Source: Erythrobacter tepidarius
GTDB lineage: Bacteria; Pseudomonadota; Alphaproteobacteria; Sphingomonadales; Sphingomonadaceae
Length of the DNA stretch: 35,650 bases
Direction of reading: 5' to 3'
Assembly: GCF_002155695.1 (NCBI RefSeq)
Contig: NZ_MUYJ01000017.1
Location: 1-35,650, forward strand
Shown: in pieces, positions 15,345 to 24,307 of the stretch
Layout of the letters: the number at the start of each line of letters is the position of its first letter
How positions within the stretch are numbered: position 1 is the first letter of the stretch
Position numbers and translations under genes: made by a program
The notes under the pieces: model-generated
Told to the model about the DNA's origin: nothing
Database searches by the model: none
The model's input: only the letters and a program-made list of their open reading frames with translations

Positions 15345-18062
15345 ATGCGGCTGCAGTCTTGCTTGCCCAAATTCGCCGTGCTTTTGGCGATCGCAGCCCT
15401 GCTGGGGACAGGATCTGCCGCTTTGGCCCAGCATGATCACGCGTCCCACACAGGCATGGAGATGCCGGTCGATGGCGCGCCGGCAGCACGGCGGGCAGCG
15501 CGCTGGTCCGATCCGGCCGCATGGCCCGATGGCCGCGTGCCGCGCGCCGGCGATGCGGTGACCATTGCGCGCGATGTGGACATGACGCTGGATGTCAGCC
15601 CGCCCGCGCTGCGCAGCCTGACCGTGCAGGGCGCCCTGCGCTTTGCCGACGATCGCGACCTCAATCTGACTACCGAATGGATCTATGTTGCCGGGGGCGA
15701 ACTGGAGATCGGCACCGAGGCCCGGCCCTATACCCACAACGCCACCATCACCCTGACCGACGAGGTGAAGGGCGAGGACATCAACACGATGGGTGACCGG
15801 GGGATCATCCTGCTGCGCGGGACGCTGAGCCTGCATGGCAACCGCAGCCACAGCTGGTCCAAGCTGGCCGTCACTGCCGCAGCCGGGGCGACCGCGATCG
15901 AGGTACTGGACGCAAGCGGCTGGCACGTGGGTGACGAAATCGTCCTTGCCTCGACCGATTTCGACCCGCGCCAGGCCGAACGGCGCACGATCACGGCGGT
16001 GCGCGGCAACACGCTGCATTTTGCCGAGCCGCTGGAATACATGCATTTCGGCGAGATCACCTTTGGCGTGGACGAGCGGGGAGAGGTTGCCAATCTGACG
16101 CGCAATATCCGCATCGAGGCATCCGAGGATGCCAGCGAGAGCTATTTCGGCGGGCACATCATGGCGATGGCGGGCTCGCGGCTGTTCGTGGACGGTGTCG
16201 AGCTCAACCGGATGGGCCAGCACCTCACGCTGGCGCGCTATCCGATCCACTGGCACCTGCTTGGCGAAGGCCAGGGCCAGTATGTGCGCAACTCATCCAT
16301 CCACGACACCTTCAACCGCTGCGTAACGGTGCACGGCACCAACAATCTGCGCGTGGAGAACAATGTGACCTACAACACCGTGGGCCATTGCTTCTTCATG
16401 GAAGACGGGATCGAGACGGGCAACGCCTTCATCAGGAACGTGGCGATCCAGACCAAGTGTCACCCCACGCTGGATTGCGTGCCCACCAACCTTGCCGCCA
16501 ACGGGGAGAGAGACGCCAGCTTTGCCGATGCGGCGGCCTACAGGCAGGCCAGCTTCCACGGCGGCAACACCCTGCTCCCTTCGGACAACACCGTGGCGTC
16601 CTTCTGGATCACCAACCCGGACAACAGCTATATCGACAATGTGGCGGCCGGTTCCGACCAGGTCGGTTTCTGGTTTTCGATACCCGAGCACCCCAATGGC
16701 GCCTTCCTGGACACCGAGATCAGCCGCAACACCTGGCCGCGCCGGACGCCGCTGCGGGCGTTCCGGGGCAATGTGGCCCATTCCAATTTCGACGGGTTCC
16801 TGATCGACCGGCACATCGACCACGACAACACGTTCGGGCTGGCCTCGATCCCCTTGCTGCCCCTCACAGATCCCACCGATCTGGAAAGCGAAGTGATGGA
16901 AACGCACTAAGAGAACCTGACCGCCTACAAGAACCGCAATGGTGGTTTGTGGGGTCGGGGCGATCTTTACGTGTACAGCAACCTGAAACTTGCGGACAAT
17001 GCGATTGGCATGACGCAGGCCGCTGGCGACATCGGCAGCCTGCCCTTCAGTTCGCGCCTGGTAGACTCGCTGGTGGTGGGCGAAACCGCCAATATCGGCA
17101 ATCCGCGCACCGCGGAGGAACGCGCCTATGGCCGCAGCCTGCCGAAGCCGGCGATCCCCGATTTCCCCATTCGCGGCTACGAATATTATGATTACCGCGA
17201 TGATGTGGTGAACACGACATTCGTGAATTTCCAGGACAATGACCGACGCAAGACCGGAGCACTGTCCTTCCTGCTGTTCACAAGCGCTGGGCTGAGCACC
17301 GGAAGCACGATCAGCGGTGCTCAGTTCGTTAACGCCAAGCCGGTCTATTTCCCGGCCTTCGACGCCCGGTTCGATAATGACAACCGCGGCGGCAACGCCT
17401 ACCGGACCCTGTCGTTTCGCGACCTCGATGGATCGGTGACCGGCATCCCCGGCTCCCAGATCCTGCTCCACGATGGCGAGAATGACAGCGTCGCCACCGA
17501 CGACACCTGCGACATCCGTCCCACCTGGAACGCGGCGGTGTGCACCGGCGATATCGGCCGCCTCAATCTCTCGGACGCCAGGGGAGAACTTCCCGCCGCA
17601 GTCGATCTGGAATCGCGGACCGCGCGCTTCGCCCTGCTTGCCTCGCTCGGCCCGAATGCTCCCGACACACCGCTCGTCCGGGCGCAGCGTACGGCCCTGT
17701 TCTCGCGCCGTGCCCCGCAGGCCCCCATATCGCTGGTTCGGGGTGGCAGGGAGTTTCGCGTCTCCGGCGACCAGAGCACGGTGCGGGCAGGCACCGAGAT
17801 CCAGGTCAAGACCGAAAGGCCGCAAGTCACGCTCAGCCTGGCCGAAATGGACGAGGGCTCATGGGTGCTGTTCGAACTGCCGGGTTTCACCAATGCTGCC
17901 TCCGGAACGGAACAGGGCAGCATGGACGCCTTGCGCGCAGCGAACGCGACATCCTATTTCCGGGACGGGGACACGCTGTGGGTCAAGCTTGTGGCCGATG
18001 CCCCGCTCCTGCCGGTTATCCGTCCAACCGATCTGCAAGCCAGCATCACGGTCAGCAGATGA
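15345..18062 (+). pseudogene. Secreted G8-domain / beta-helix protein, interrupted by an in-frame stop
   Basis: The frame codes 905 codons broken once, by TAA at codon 522 (16908-16910). The protein has a signal peptide (cut after 'SAALA', ~residue 28) and a mature start with a His/Met-rich 'HDHASHTGMEMP'. A G8 domain of the CEMIP/PKHD1 type follows ('WSDPAAWPDGRVPRAGDAVTIA' ... 'ATAIEVLDASGWHVGDEIVLASTDFDPRQAE'). Then come right-handed beta-helix repeats ('YPIHWHLLGEGQGQYVRNSSIHDTFNRCVTVHGTNNLRVENNV'). After the TAA the same frame continues without a gap ('ENLTAYKNRNGGLWGRGDLYVYSNLKLADN') to 18062, so this is one gene. An ATG at 16947 could restart a 371-residue piece without a signal peptide. 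I chose ATG 15345 over 15339 because the GAGGGGAA ribosome site is 8 bases upstream. The substrate is unknown, probably a polysaccharide or glycan. Confidence 0.85.
16908..16910 (+). other. In-frame TAA inside the G8-domain gene
   Basis: This is the premature stop between '...EVMETH' and 'ENLTAYKNRNGG...'. Frame, base composition and beta-helix pattern continue unchanged on both sides, so a single base change explains it. TAA is neither a selenocysteine nor a pyrrolysine codon. Confidence 0.85.
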
Positions 18063-18203
18063 CCGGCCAGCAAGGCGCTGCCAGCCTGACCGCAGCTCGC
18101 CTCCGATTGGCGGAGCATGACCTGCCCGGTGCTGTCCGGGAAACATTGACGTGTCTCCGCAGCTTGACGTTCGTCGCATAGAGAGGCGAGAACTTACCCC
18201 ATA

Positions 18204-18366
18204 TCCTTCAGGCGCCACCGGGTTCCGCCCGACACGATCCGGCTGGCTGTCTTGGCCCTATTTCCGCTTCACGACGAGCCTGCGCGATGTCGAGGGGATG
18301 CTCGCCGAATGCGGGACGGCGTGACGCATGAGACCGTTCGCTGCTCTGCGGACAAGTTCGGTCCGG
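18204..18366 (+). pseudogene. IS6-family transposase remnant (N-terminal part, two frameshifts)
   Basis: Reading across frames gives 'SFRRHRVPPDTIRLAV', then (after one extra base) 'WPYFRFTTSLRDVEGMLAECG', then in another frame 'VTHETVRCSADKFGP'. This is the N-terminal region of an IS6-family transposase, whose usual pattern is RHRFPP..I..AVWLYFRF.LS.RDVE.LLAERGI.V..ETVR.W..KFGP. The DDE catalytic domain is absent. The fragment sits between the G8 gene and the convergent efflux operon and marks a past transposition event. The similarity is from memory of the family, not a search. Confidence 0.72.
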
Positions 18367-18418
18367 CGAAGGGAACCGAAAATGCGGCGTTTCACCTCCC
18401 AGGATCAGGCCGGCCTCA

Positions 18419-19975
18419 TCAATGCCCGCTACCGGGATTGAGCGCCTTTTTCGGCCGGGGAGCCAGCCAGATCGTAAGCGCCGCAATGATGAACAAGGCG
18501 AAGGTGAGCCCAAACACATGTAACGCCGATCCGGTAAGTGCCTGCGTTTCGAGCACGCGTTCCACGACCGCGTAGCTCTGCTCCTGGCTCAGGCCGTAGC
18601 CTTGCAGCATTCCGGTGGTGCCCTGCGCATCATTCATGCCCTGCACCATTTCCGCGCGCTGGATGCGTCCGTTGTCGATCCAGAGTGTCGAGGCCAAGGC
18701 AGTCGCGACGGCTCCGGCCATCGTGCGGCTGAAAGTGACGATCCCGGCTGCTGACGCGACCTGATCGGGCCGCATGGTAGCGATCGACAGAGCCGTCAAC
18801 CCGACGAAGAAGAAGGGCATCCCGATTCCCTGGAGGAGTTGCGGAAGCGCGAGCGACCAGAACGAGGAATCGGTATTCCAGCCAAGCCGCAGCAAGGTGG
18901 TGAAACCAAGCCACAAAACCCCGATGCTGACCGTCAGGCGCACATCGACCCGGTTCAGCAACAAGGCCGCAATTGGGGCAACAAGGATAGCCAGAACGCC
19001 CTGAAAGCCGGTGACAAGACCGGCATCGGAGGCCGTGTAGCCCAGCACCTGCTGCATCCACAGCGGCACCAGCACCACCGAAGCGAACAGGGATGCAAAG
19101 CCGACTGATATGGCCAGGGTGGACACGGCCAGCGTTCGATCCTTCAAAAGCCGGATGTTGACTACCGGATCGGGTTCATACCACTCCCAGACCACAAAAG
19201 CGGCAAAGCCGATTGCCGCGGCAATCGCCATTGCGACGACCACATCCGAATTGAACCAGTCATGCTCCCGGCCCGTTTCCAACATCATCTGGAACGCGCT
19301 GACCCAGACGATCAGCAAAGCCAGGCCAACCTTGTCGAGGCGGGGCCGGCGAATGACCGTCTCATAACGGCCAAGGCTGCGCAGGAAGATGAAGAGGCAA
19401 AAGCCATTCACCGGAAGGTTGATGAAAAAGATCCAGTGCCAGCTCCAGTTGTCGCTGAGCCAGCCGCCGAGGATCGGCCCGAAGATCGGTGCTGCAATCG
19501 TGGTGGTAGCCCACAGACCCATGGCCATCGGCACCTTTTCGGGCGGAAAGATGCGGGTCAGCATGGTCTGTGTCAACGGCATGATCGGCCCGCCGGAAAG
19601 GCCCTGGAAGACGCGGGCGATAACCAGCATCTCGATCGAGGTCGATATGCCGCACAAAAAGGATGCGAGGCCAAACCCGCCCACGCAAAGTATCAGCATG
19701 CGCACCGTCCCGAACCGGGAGGCCAACCAGCCGGTAAGCGGAACGGTAATCGCCTCGGCCACGGCATAGGATGTGAGCACCCACAGGCCCTGGCTCGGCG
19801 AAACGGCAAGCCCGCCCGATATGTGCGGCACCGAAACATTGGCAATGGTGATATCGAGGACGACGACAAAGTTGCAAAGTGCCAGCGCAAAGGCGGCCAG
19901 ATAAAGGGCCACACCGGTCAGTGGCCCAGGCTCTGTTGCGCCTCCGGACTCGGCAGATTGGCCGCTCGCACCCAC
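18419..19975 (-). CDS. MFS multidrug efflux protein, EmrB/DHA2 (14-TM) type
   Basis: A 518-residue inner-membrane drug:H+ antiporter. The DHA2 pattern is clear: 'FVVVLDITIANVSVPHISGGLAVSPSQGLWVLTSYAVAEAITVPLTGWLASRFG' near the N-terminus, motif C 'GLWATTTIAAPIFGPILGGWLSDNWSWHWIFFINLPVN' in helix 5, and about fourteen hydrophobic segments. The start is most likely the GTG at 19975, five bases after the EmrA-like stop and with an AAGGG site eight bases upstream. An ATG at 20020 would overlap the upstream gene. It works with the adaptor and outer membrane protein encoded upstream as a tripartite pump. Substrates cannot be read from the sequence. Confidence 0.92.
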   Translation of the reverse strand: MGASGQSAESGGATEPGPLTGVALYLAAFALALCNFVVVLDITIANVSVPHISGGLAVSPSQGLWVLTSYAVAEAITVPLTGWLASRFGTVRMLILCVGGFGLASFLCGISTSIEMLVIARVFQGLSGGPIMPLTQTMLTRIFPPEKVPMAMGLWATTTIAAPIFGPILGGWLSDNWSWHWIFFINLPVNGFCLFIFLRSLGRYETVIRRPRLDKVGLALLIVWVSAFQMMLETGREHDWFNSDVVVAMAIAAAIGFAAFVVWEWYEPDPVVNIRLLKDRTLAVSTLAISVGFASLFASVVLVPLWMQQVLGYTASDAGLVTGFQGVLAILVAPIAALLLNRVDVRLTVSIGVLWLGFTTLLRLGWNTDSSFWSLALPQLLQGIGMPFFFVGLTALSIATMRPDQVASAAGIVTFSRTMAGAVATALASTLWIDNGRIQRAEMVQGMNDAQGTTGMLQGYGLSQEQSYAVVERVLETQALTGSALHVFGLTFALFIIAALTIWLAPRPKKALNPGSGH

Positions 19976-19979
19976 CGCC

Positions 19980-21119
19980 TCAGCCCTTCGTATCGATTTC
20001 GGCCTCCATCGAGGCGCCAACGGGAAGCGGGTGCTGCGTAAGCTCCGCCGGATCGAGCGCTATGCGCACCGGGATGCGCTGCACCACCTTCACCCAGTTG
20101 CCCGTGGCATTTTGTGCCGGAATCAAGGCCGTCGCCGCGCCGGAAGCGGCCCCGATCCCGGCAACCCTGCCGCGAAACACGACGCCCGAGCCGTAAAGGT
20201 CCGATGTCAGCCGCACGCTTTGCCCAACCTTCACGTCACGCAGCTGCGTTTCCCGGAAATTGGCATCGACATAGACCTGCGCAAGCGGGATGATCCGCAT
20301 GAGCGGCGCGCCGGGCGTCACCTGCTGACCGACCTGCACCTGCCGCTGGGATATCACCCCCGCGACTGGCGCCCGGATAATGGTGCGCTCCAGCATCAGA
20401 CGGGCGGCATCGAGCCGTGCCTGCGCGGCAACCACATCCGGATCGGCTTCGATGCTGCCCACCCCGGTGACGACCGCAATGGCATCGGCGCTGCCCGAAG
20501 CCGCCGCGCGCCCCGCTTCGGCCGCCCGAACCGCGCTGCGCGCAGCTTCGACATTGGCACGCGCAACGGCGGCGGCGGTGCGGGCCTGCGCCAGTTCCTC
20601 ACCGGCCACAGCCCCCGATGCAGCCAGCCCCTCGCGTCGGGCAAGGGCGTCATCAGCGCGCCGCAGATCCTCCTCGGCCAAGGCCAGACGCGCCCGCGCC
20701 TGAGAGGCTTCTGCGCCTGCCCCGGCAACGCGCGCGTCCTGGCTGCGGCCGTTGGCCTGGGCTTGCTGGAAGCGCTGGCGTGCCTGGCGCAGGGCCGCTT
20801 CAGCCGCAGCCACTTCTGCACGGGCATCCGCATCGTCCAGGCGCACCAGGATGTCCCCGACCGCGACTTCCTGAGTATCTGATACCTGCACTTCCACCAC
20901 CGCTGCAGCGATGCGCGGCGTAATCACCGCGCTTTCCGCACCGACATAGGCGTTATCGGTGCTGACGATCCCACGCTGGAACAGGAAATACCAGCCCGCC
21001 CAGGCGGCAGCGCAAAGAGCGATGATGAGGCCAAGACGGATCAGCGCGGTCTTGCGGCGATTGGCCGGCGGCGCATCGTCCGGGGTGGCGGCCATGTCGG
21101 GCGAAGCGGAGGTGTTCAT
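19980..21119 (-). CDS. HlyD/EmrA-type periplasmic adaptor
   Basis: A 379-residue membrane fusion protein with a single N-terminal membrane helix (~residues 27-46), then 'GIVSTDNAYVGAESAVITPRIAAAVVEVQVSDTQEVAVGDILVRLDDADARA', the EmrA lipoyl half-motif. A long Ala/Arg-rich coiled-coil hairpin (~100-215) follows, then the second lipoyl half ('RTIIRAPVAGVISQRQVQVGQQVTPGAPLMRIIPLAQVYVDANFRE') and a beta-barrel. It bridges the MFS pump and the outer membrane channel. The ATG overlaps the stop of the outer membrane protein gene by four bases, so the three genes form one operon. Confidence 0.93.
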   Translation of the reverse strand: MNTSASPDMAATPDDAPPANRRKTALIRLGLIIALCAAAWAGWYFLFQRGIVSTDNAYVGAESAVITPRIAAAVVEVQVSDTQEVAVGDILVRLDDADARAEVAAAEAALRQARQRFQQAQANGRSQDARVAGAGAEASQARARLALAEEDLRRADDALARREGLAASGAVAGEELAQARTAAAVARANVEAARSAVRAAEAGRAAASGSADAIAVVTGVGSIEADPDVVAAQARLDAARLMLERTIIRAPVAGVISQRQVQVGQQVTPGAPLMRIIPLAQVYVDANFRETQLRDVKVGQSVRLTSDLYGSGVVFRGRVAGIGAASGAATALIPAQNATGNWVKVVQRIPVRIALDPAELTQHPLPVGASMEAEIDTKG

Positions 21120-22549
21120 CGTTCAGGTTCCGATGTGCTGGCCGAATCCGCCATGAACCCGCCGCCAAGAGCGACGGCAAGCGCGGCATCGGCCTGATGA
21201 TTGCGACTGTTGAGAGCGACAAGTGCGGCCCTTGCGGCGATCAGTTCGCGCTCTGCTGCAAGAACGCTGCGACGATCGACAAGCCCCGCCGCGTAGCGCT
21301 CGCTTGCCACGGAAAGGCTGGCCTGCACCCCATCTGCGGCGCGCCGGGCAGCACCGATCTGATCGGCCAGGCTGCGCTTGCTTGCCACCGCATCGGCAAC
21401 CTGCCGGACCGCGTCGATCAGCACCGCATTGTATTGGGAGACGGCCTCGTCATATTCTGCCCGGGCCGAACGATAGCCGGCCCGCGCCGCACCGCCATCG
21501 AACAGGGGCAGGCGCAAAGCTGGCCCGACATTGGCAATCAAAGAGGAGCCGGAAAAGAGGTTGTCGATGCCGATGGCCTCAAGCCCGACAAGGGCGGCCA
21601 GATTGATATCGGGATAGAAGTTCGCCCGGGCTGCCCCGATGCCCGCCGCCGCGCTTTCGGCCCGCAGGCGGGCAGCGACAAGGTCGGGCCGCCGGCCGAC
21701 CAGATCAACGGGCAGATTGGCCGGCAAGGCGAGCGAGCGGGGCTCGGCCAGCGTTGGCCGGACAATCGCCAGGCCGCGATCCGGGCCGGCACCGGCCAGC
21801 GCCGCCAGGGCGTTGCGGGAAAGGGCAATGGCCTCGTCAATGGCCGCAAGTTCGAGTTCGGCACGGCTGGTCTGACTCTCCGCGCGGCTTGTGGCGGCAT
21901 TGTTCTCAAGCCCCTGCGCTGCGCGCGATGCGACCAGAGCCTGTTCCTGCCGGGCAATGTCCAGCGCCGCCTCGGCAAGGCTCCGGCGGGCAAACAACTG
22001 GTCAAGATCGATATAAGCGGCAACGATCGCCGAGATGAGGAGCAGCCGAGCCTGGGCCATGTCGGCCTGCGCCGCTTGCGCGGCAGATGTTGCCGCCGCA
22101 AGCGCGGAACGTTTGCGGCCCCACAGATCGAGATCGAACTCCGCCAGAGCCGCAATCCGGCCCCGGCTCAGCAGGCTGCCAGGGATCAGACCGGGGGGGA
22201 AACCCTGGTTCTGGCTGATCCGCACCCCGGCGCCGTTGGCTTCCGCTGCCAGGGTCGGCAGCAGTGCGGCCTGCGCCTGATCCTGAAAAGACGCGGCGCG
22301 CCGTGCCCGCGCGGCGGCCCCGGCCAGATCGGGAGACGCGGCAAGACCCTCCCCCACCAATTGGTCAAGCGCCGGGTCGCCCAGCATCAGCCACCAGCGG
22401 TCGGTCGGGAAATCGCCCTCGTCCGCCGCAAGCACGGCAGCGCCGGCCAGTCCTGCCGGATCGCGCAGGGCCGGCGGCGGATCCAGCTGTGGCAGCGATG
22501 CGCAGCCGGACAGCACCAGCCCCATCACCAAAATCGCAGTCCGCATCAT
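21116..22549 (-). CDS. Outer membrane efflux lipoprotein, NodT/OprM family
   Basis: A 477-residue TolC-like channel with a lipoprotein signal: 'MMRTAILVMGLVLSGCASL', Cys16 being the lipid attachment site. Two repeated helical halves follow, with the usual 'DRWWLMLGDPALDQLVGEGLAASPDLAGAAARARRAAS' early and 'RRPDLVAARLRAESAAAGIGAARANFYPDINL' near the middle. I take the ATG at 22549; the frame reaches upstream into the regulator's operator but there is no membrane-protein pattern there. First gene of the efflux operon, divergent from the TetR gene. Confidence 0.92.
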   Translation of the reverse strand: MMRTAILVMGLVLSGCASLPQLDPPPALRDPAGLAGAAVLAADEGDFPTDRWWLMLGDPALDQLVGEGLAASPDLAGAAARARRAASFQDQAQAALLPTLAAEANGAGVRISQNQGFPPGLIPGSLLSRGRIAALAEFDLDLWGRKRSALAAATSAAQAAQADMAQARLLLISAIVAAYIDLDQLFARRSLAEAALDIARQEQALVASRAAQGLENNAATSRAESQTSRAELELAAIDEAIALSRNALAALAGAGPDRGLAIVRPTLAEPRSLALPANLPVDLVGRRPDLVAARLRAESAAAGIGAARANFYPDINLAALVGLEAIGIDNLFSGSSLIANVGPALRLPLFDGGAARAGYRSARAEYDEAVSQYNAVLIDAVRQVADAVASKRSLADQIGAARRAADGVQASLSVASERYAAGLVDRRSVLAAERELIAARAALVALNSRNHQADAALAVALGGGFMADSASTSEPER

Positions 22550-22604
22550 CACCCTGCCGTACTGACCGGTATCATTGGCGGCGAACTGAACCCGAGAAAG
22601 GCGG

Positions 22605-22633
22605 TTGTCAACACAAATGATACTGCATAGTAT
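22605..22633 (+). promoter_or_regulatory. Predicted sigma-70 promoter of the tetR gene
   Basis: TTGTCA (-35, 22605-22610), a 17-base spacer, and TAGTAT (-10, 22628-22633). Transcription would start near 22640, the GTG start codon itself, which implies a leaderless or almost leaderless message. The -10 box lies within the operator palindrome. Confidence 0.5.
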
Positions 22634-22638
22634 CATTT
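22615..22638. promoter_or_regulatory. TetR operator palindrome in the divergent region
   Basis: AAATGATACT and AGTATCATTT are perfect 10-base inverted arms around the spacer GCAT. A partial copy, GGTATCATT, lies at 22568-22576 close to the start of the efflux operon. Placement between the divergent regulator and efflux operon, with the -10 box covered, is what a TetR self- and target-repressing operator looks like. Binding is inferred. Confidence 0.8.
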
Positions 22639-22639
22639 G

Positions 22640-23260
22640 GTGGGAAAAGACGGACACAAGGGCAGCGCGGCGCGCAGGGCAGCTATTCTTGCGGTGGCGC
22701 GAGAGCTGTTTCTCTCGCAGGGCTATGAGGCGGTGTCGATGTCGGCAATCGCCGCGCGGGCGGGGGGATCGAAAACCACCCTATGGTCGTATTTCCATGG
22801 CAAGCCCGCCTTGTTCATGGCGGTGGCCGAGGATCTCATCGACGAATATGGCGCACGTATCGAAATCGCGCTGGTCCGCGATCGGCCGCTGGAAGAAGCG
22901 CTCGGTGAGTTCGGGCGCCATCTCCTTGCTGCCCTGATGTCCGAGCCGATCACGGCGCTGAGGCGTATTGTGACTGCCGAGGCGCATGGGATTGCCGGGC
23001 TTGGCGCCGCGTTTCACGAACAGGGAATGGCCCGCGGCTGGCGCATCGTGGCGCAATATTTCGCCGATCTTCAGCAACTGGGGCGCATCCGATCGGATGC
23101 CGATTGCATGCGTGCGGCACAGCACTTTATCGCACTGTGCCAATCGGGTTGTTACCAGGAATTCATGGCGAAAGGCACACGCAAGCCCAATGCACAGATG
23201 ATCGCGGAAGATGTCGAGGCGGCGGTCAACACATTCTGCGCGGCCTATGGGCCGAACTAG
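22640..23260 (+). CDS. TetR/AcrR family repressor of the efflux operon
   Basis: A 206-residue regulator with an N-terminal helix-turn-helix 'RRAAILAVARELFLSQGYEAVSMSAIAARAGGSKTTLWSYFHGKPALFMAVAEDLI' (~12-67) and a ligand domain of the AcrR C-terminal type ('EALGEFGRHLLAALMSEPITALRRIVTAEA'). Upstream in frame there is a TAG at 22628-22630, so only TTG at 22637 or GTG at 22640 can start it. Both lack room for a ribosome site, and the promoter is right there. It most likely represses the divergent efflux operon until a drug binds. Confidence 0.9.
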   Translation: MGKDGHKGSAARRAAILAVARELFLSQGYEAVSMSAIAARAGGSKTTLWSYFHGKPALFMAVAEDLIDEYGARIEIALVRDRPLEEALGEFGRHLLAALMSEPITALRRIVTAEAHGIAGLGAAFHEQGMARGWRIVAQYFADLQQLGRIRSDADCMRAAQHFIALCQSGCYQEFMAKGTRKPNAQMIAEDVEAAVNTFCAAYGPN

Positions 23261-23300
23261 CGATCGCCCAGCCAGGCGAAAGCTGCACCTGCAAGACGCA

Positions 23301-23425
23301 CATCGGGCCGAACCTGTTCCACCAGAAGCGGACGGTTTCGTGGCAGATGTCGATCCCGCGCTCGAACAGCAGGTCTTCGACATTCCGCAACGACAGCGGG
23401 AAGCGGACATACATCATCACCACTA
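23301..23425 (-). pseudogene. IS6-family transposase remnant (N-terminal part)
   Basis: On the minus strand, 41 codons read 'MVMMYVRFPLSLRNVEDLL' followed by 'FERGIDICHETVRFWWNRFGPM', the N-terminal region of an IS6-family transposase. Similarity stops abruptly after FGPM, and the upstream side is bounded by the IS5 element. The DDE domain is absent. Together with the plus-strand remnant at 18204-18366, which is cut at the same place in the protein, it brackets the efflux cassette. Confidence 0.78.
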
Positions 23426-24299
23426 GGGTCCAGACTCGTTCAGAGCCAGAAGGCCACGGCTGCGGCGAGGCTTACGGCTGACAGGAAGTTTCTGGCGAGC
23501 TTGTCGTAGCGGGTGGCAATCCGGCGGACCCGAAGGGCGGCGAAGCCAACTCCTTGAGACGGCAGAACATGGCCTCGACCCGCCAGCGGTCCTTGTAACG
23601 GCGTTCGTCATATTGGATTGGGCGCTTGCGGTTGCGCCGACCTGGTATCACCGGGATGGTGCCCTGCTCGCGCAAGGCAGCCCTGATGCGGTTCGCGTCA
23701 TAGCCGCGGTCAGCGATCACGCGCTTCATGCCGATGGTCTCGCCGATCAGCAGGTCTGCGCCCTTCACGTCAGATGTATTGCCGGGCGTCAGGACGAGGC
23801 GGAGTGGTCGCCCGAGGACATCGACAAGGGCGTGGATCTTCGTTGTCCTGCCGCCACGCGAGATGCCAATGGCATTGGCCCGCGCCCCCCTTTTGCGCCA
23901 CCGGCAGAGCGGTGTGCCTTGATATAGCTGCTATCGATCTGGCCTGTTTCCGCGATCCAGCCTTCCTCTGTCAGCGCCGCCAGGATACGTGTCCAGATGC
24001 CCCGGCGGCTCCACCGGTTCCAGCGATTGTAGACCGTCGTCGAAGGGCCGTATTCGGGTGGGCAGTCCGCCCAGCGGCCACCGCACTTGAGCATGTGGAT
24101 GATGCCCGAGATCACCCGGCGATCATCGACACGCCGCGCTCCGGGCTGGTTCTTCGGCAGGTGCGGCTCGATCGCAACCCATGCTTCATCCGACAACCAG
24201 AACAACGAACGCGACATTCCCAACAGCCTCCTGTTTCAGCGGAGTGTCCTTGAATCAATGTGCTCGCAGACTTTCAAGAGGCTGATTGGGTTTTGACCC
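23426..24299 (-). mobile_element. IS5-family (IS427-group) insertion sequence, 874 bp
   Basis: The left end GGGTCCAGACTCGTTCAG and the right end (minus strand) GGGTCAAAACCCAATCAG agree at 13 of 18 positions. TA flanks both ends (23424-23425 and 24300-24301), which is a target duplication. The element carries one transposase in two frames. It lies directly beyond the stop of the copper ATPase gene (24308) and cuts off the IS6 remnant on the other side. Confidence 0.8.
23440..24217 (-). pseudogene. IS5/IS427-group transposase (two frames, C-terminal frameshift)
   Basis: ATG 24217 begins 'MSRSLFWLSDEAWVAIEPHLPKNQPGARRVDDRRVISGIIHMLKCGGRW', the OrfA part. The minus-strand run AAAAGGGGGG (23885-23894) is the usual slippery site from OrfA to OrfB. 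OrfB reads 'GADLLIGETIGMKRVIADRGYDANRIRAALREQGTIPVIPGRRNRK' and 'DRWRVEAMFCRLKE'. The expected ending 'RRIATRYDKLARNFLSAVSLAAAVAFWL' is present but in another frame, after about 20 extra bases near 23535-23560, so the C-terminus is disrupted. The first frameshift is normal for the group; the second is damage. Confidence 0.8.
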
Positions 24300-24307
24300 T
24301 AACAGGG

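Noticed and set aside
13801..15522. Minus-strand open frame of 573 codons opposite the ABC permease and ATPase
   Set aside because: It is a shadow of genes with clear Walker and FtsX motifs. The translation is compositionally biased and has no domain.
16908..16910. Recoding of the stop in the G8 gene as selenocysteine or pyrrolysine
   Set aside because: The codon is TAA, which neither system uses, and I see no recoding hairpin right after it.
19262..20041. Plus-strand frame opposite the MFS transporter
   Set aside because: The minus strand codes a clear 14-helix transporter with motif C. The plus-strand frame gives a hydrophilic, Arg/Gln-rich product without a domain.
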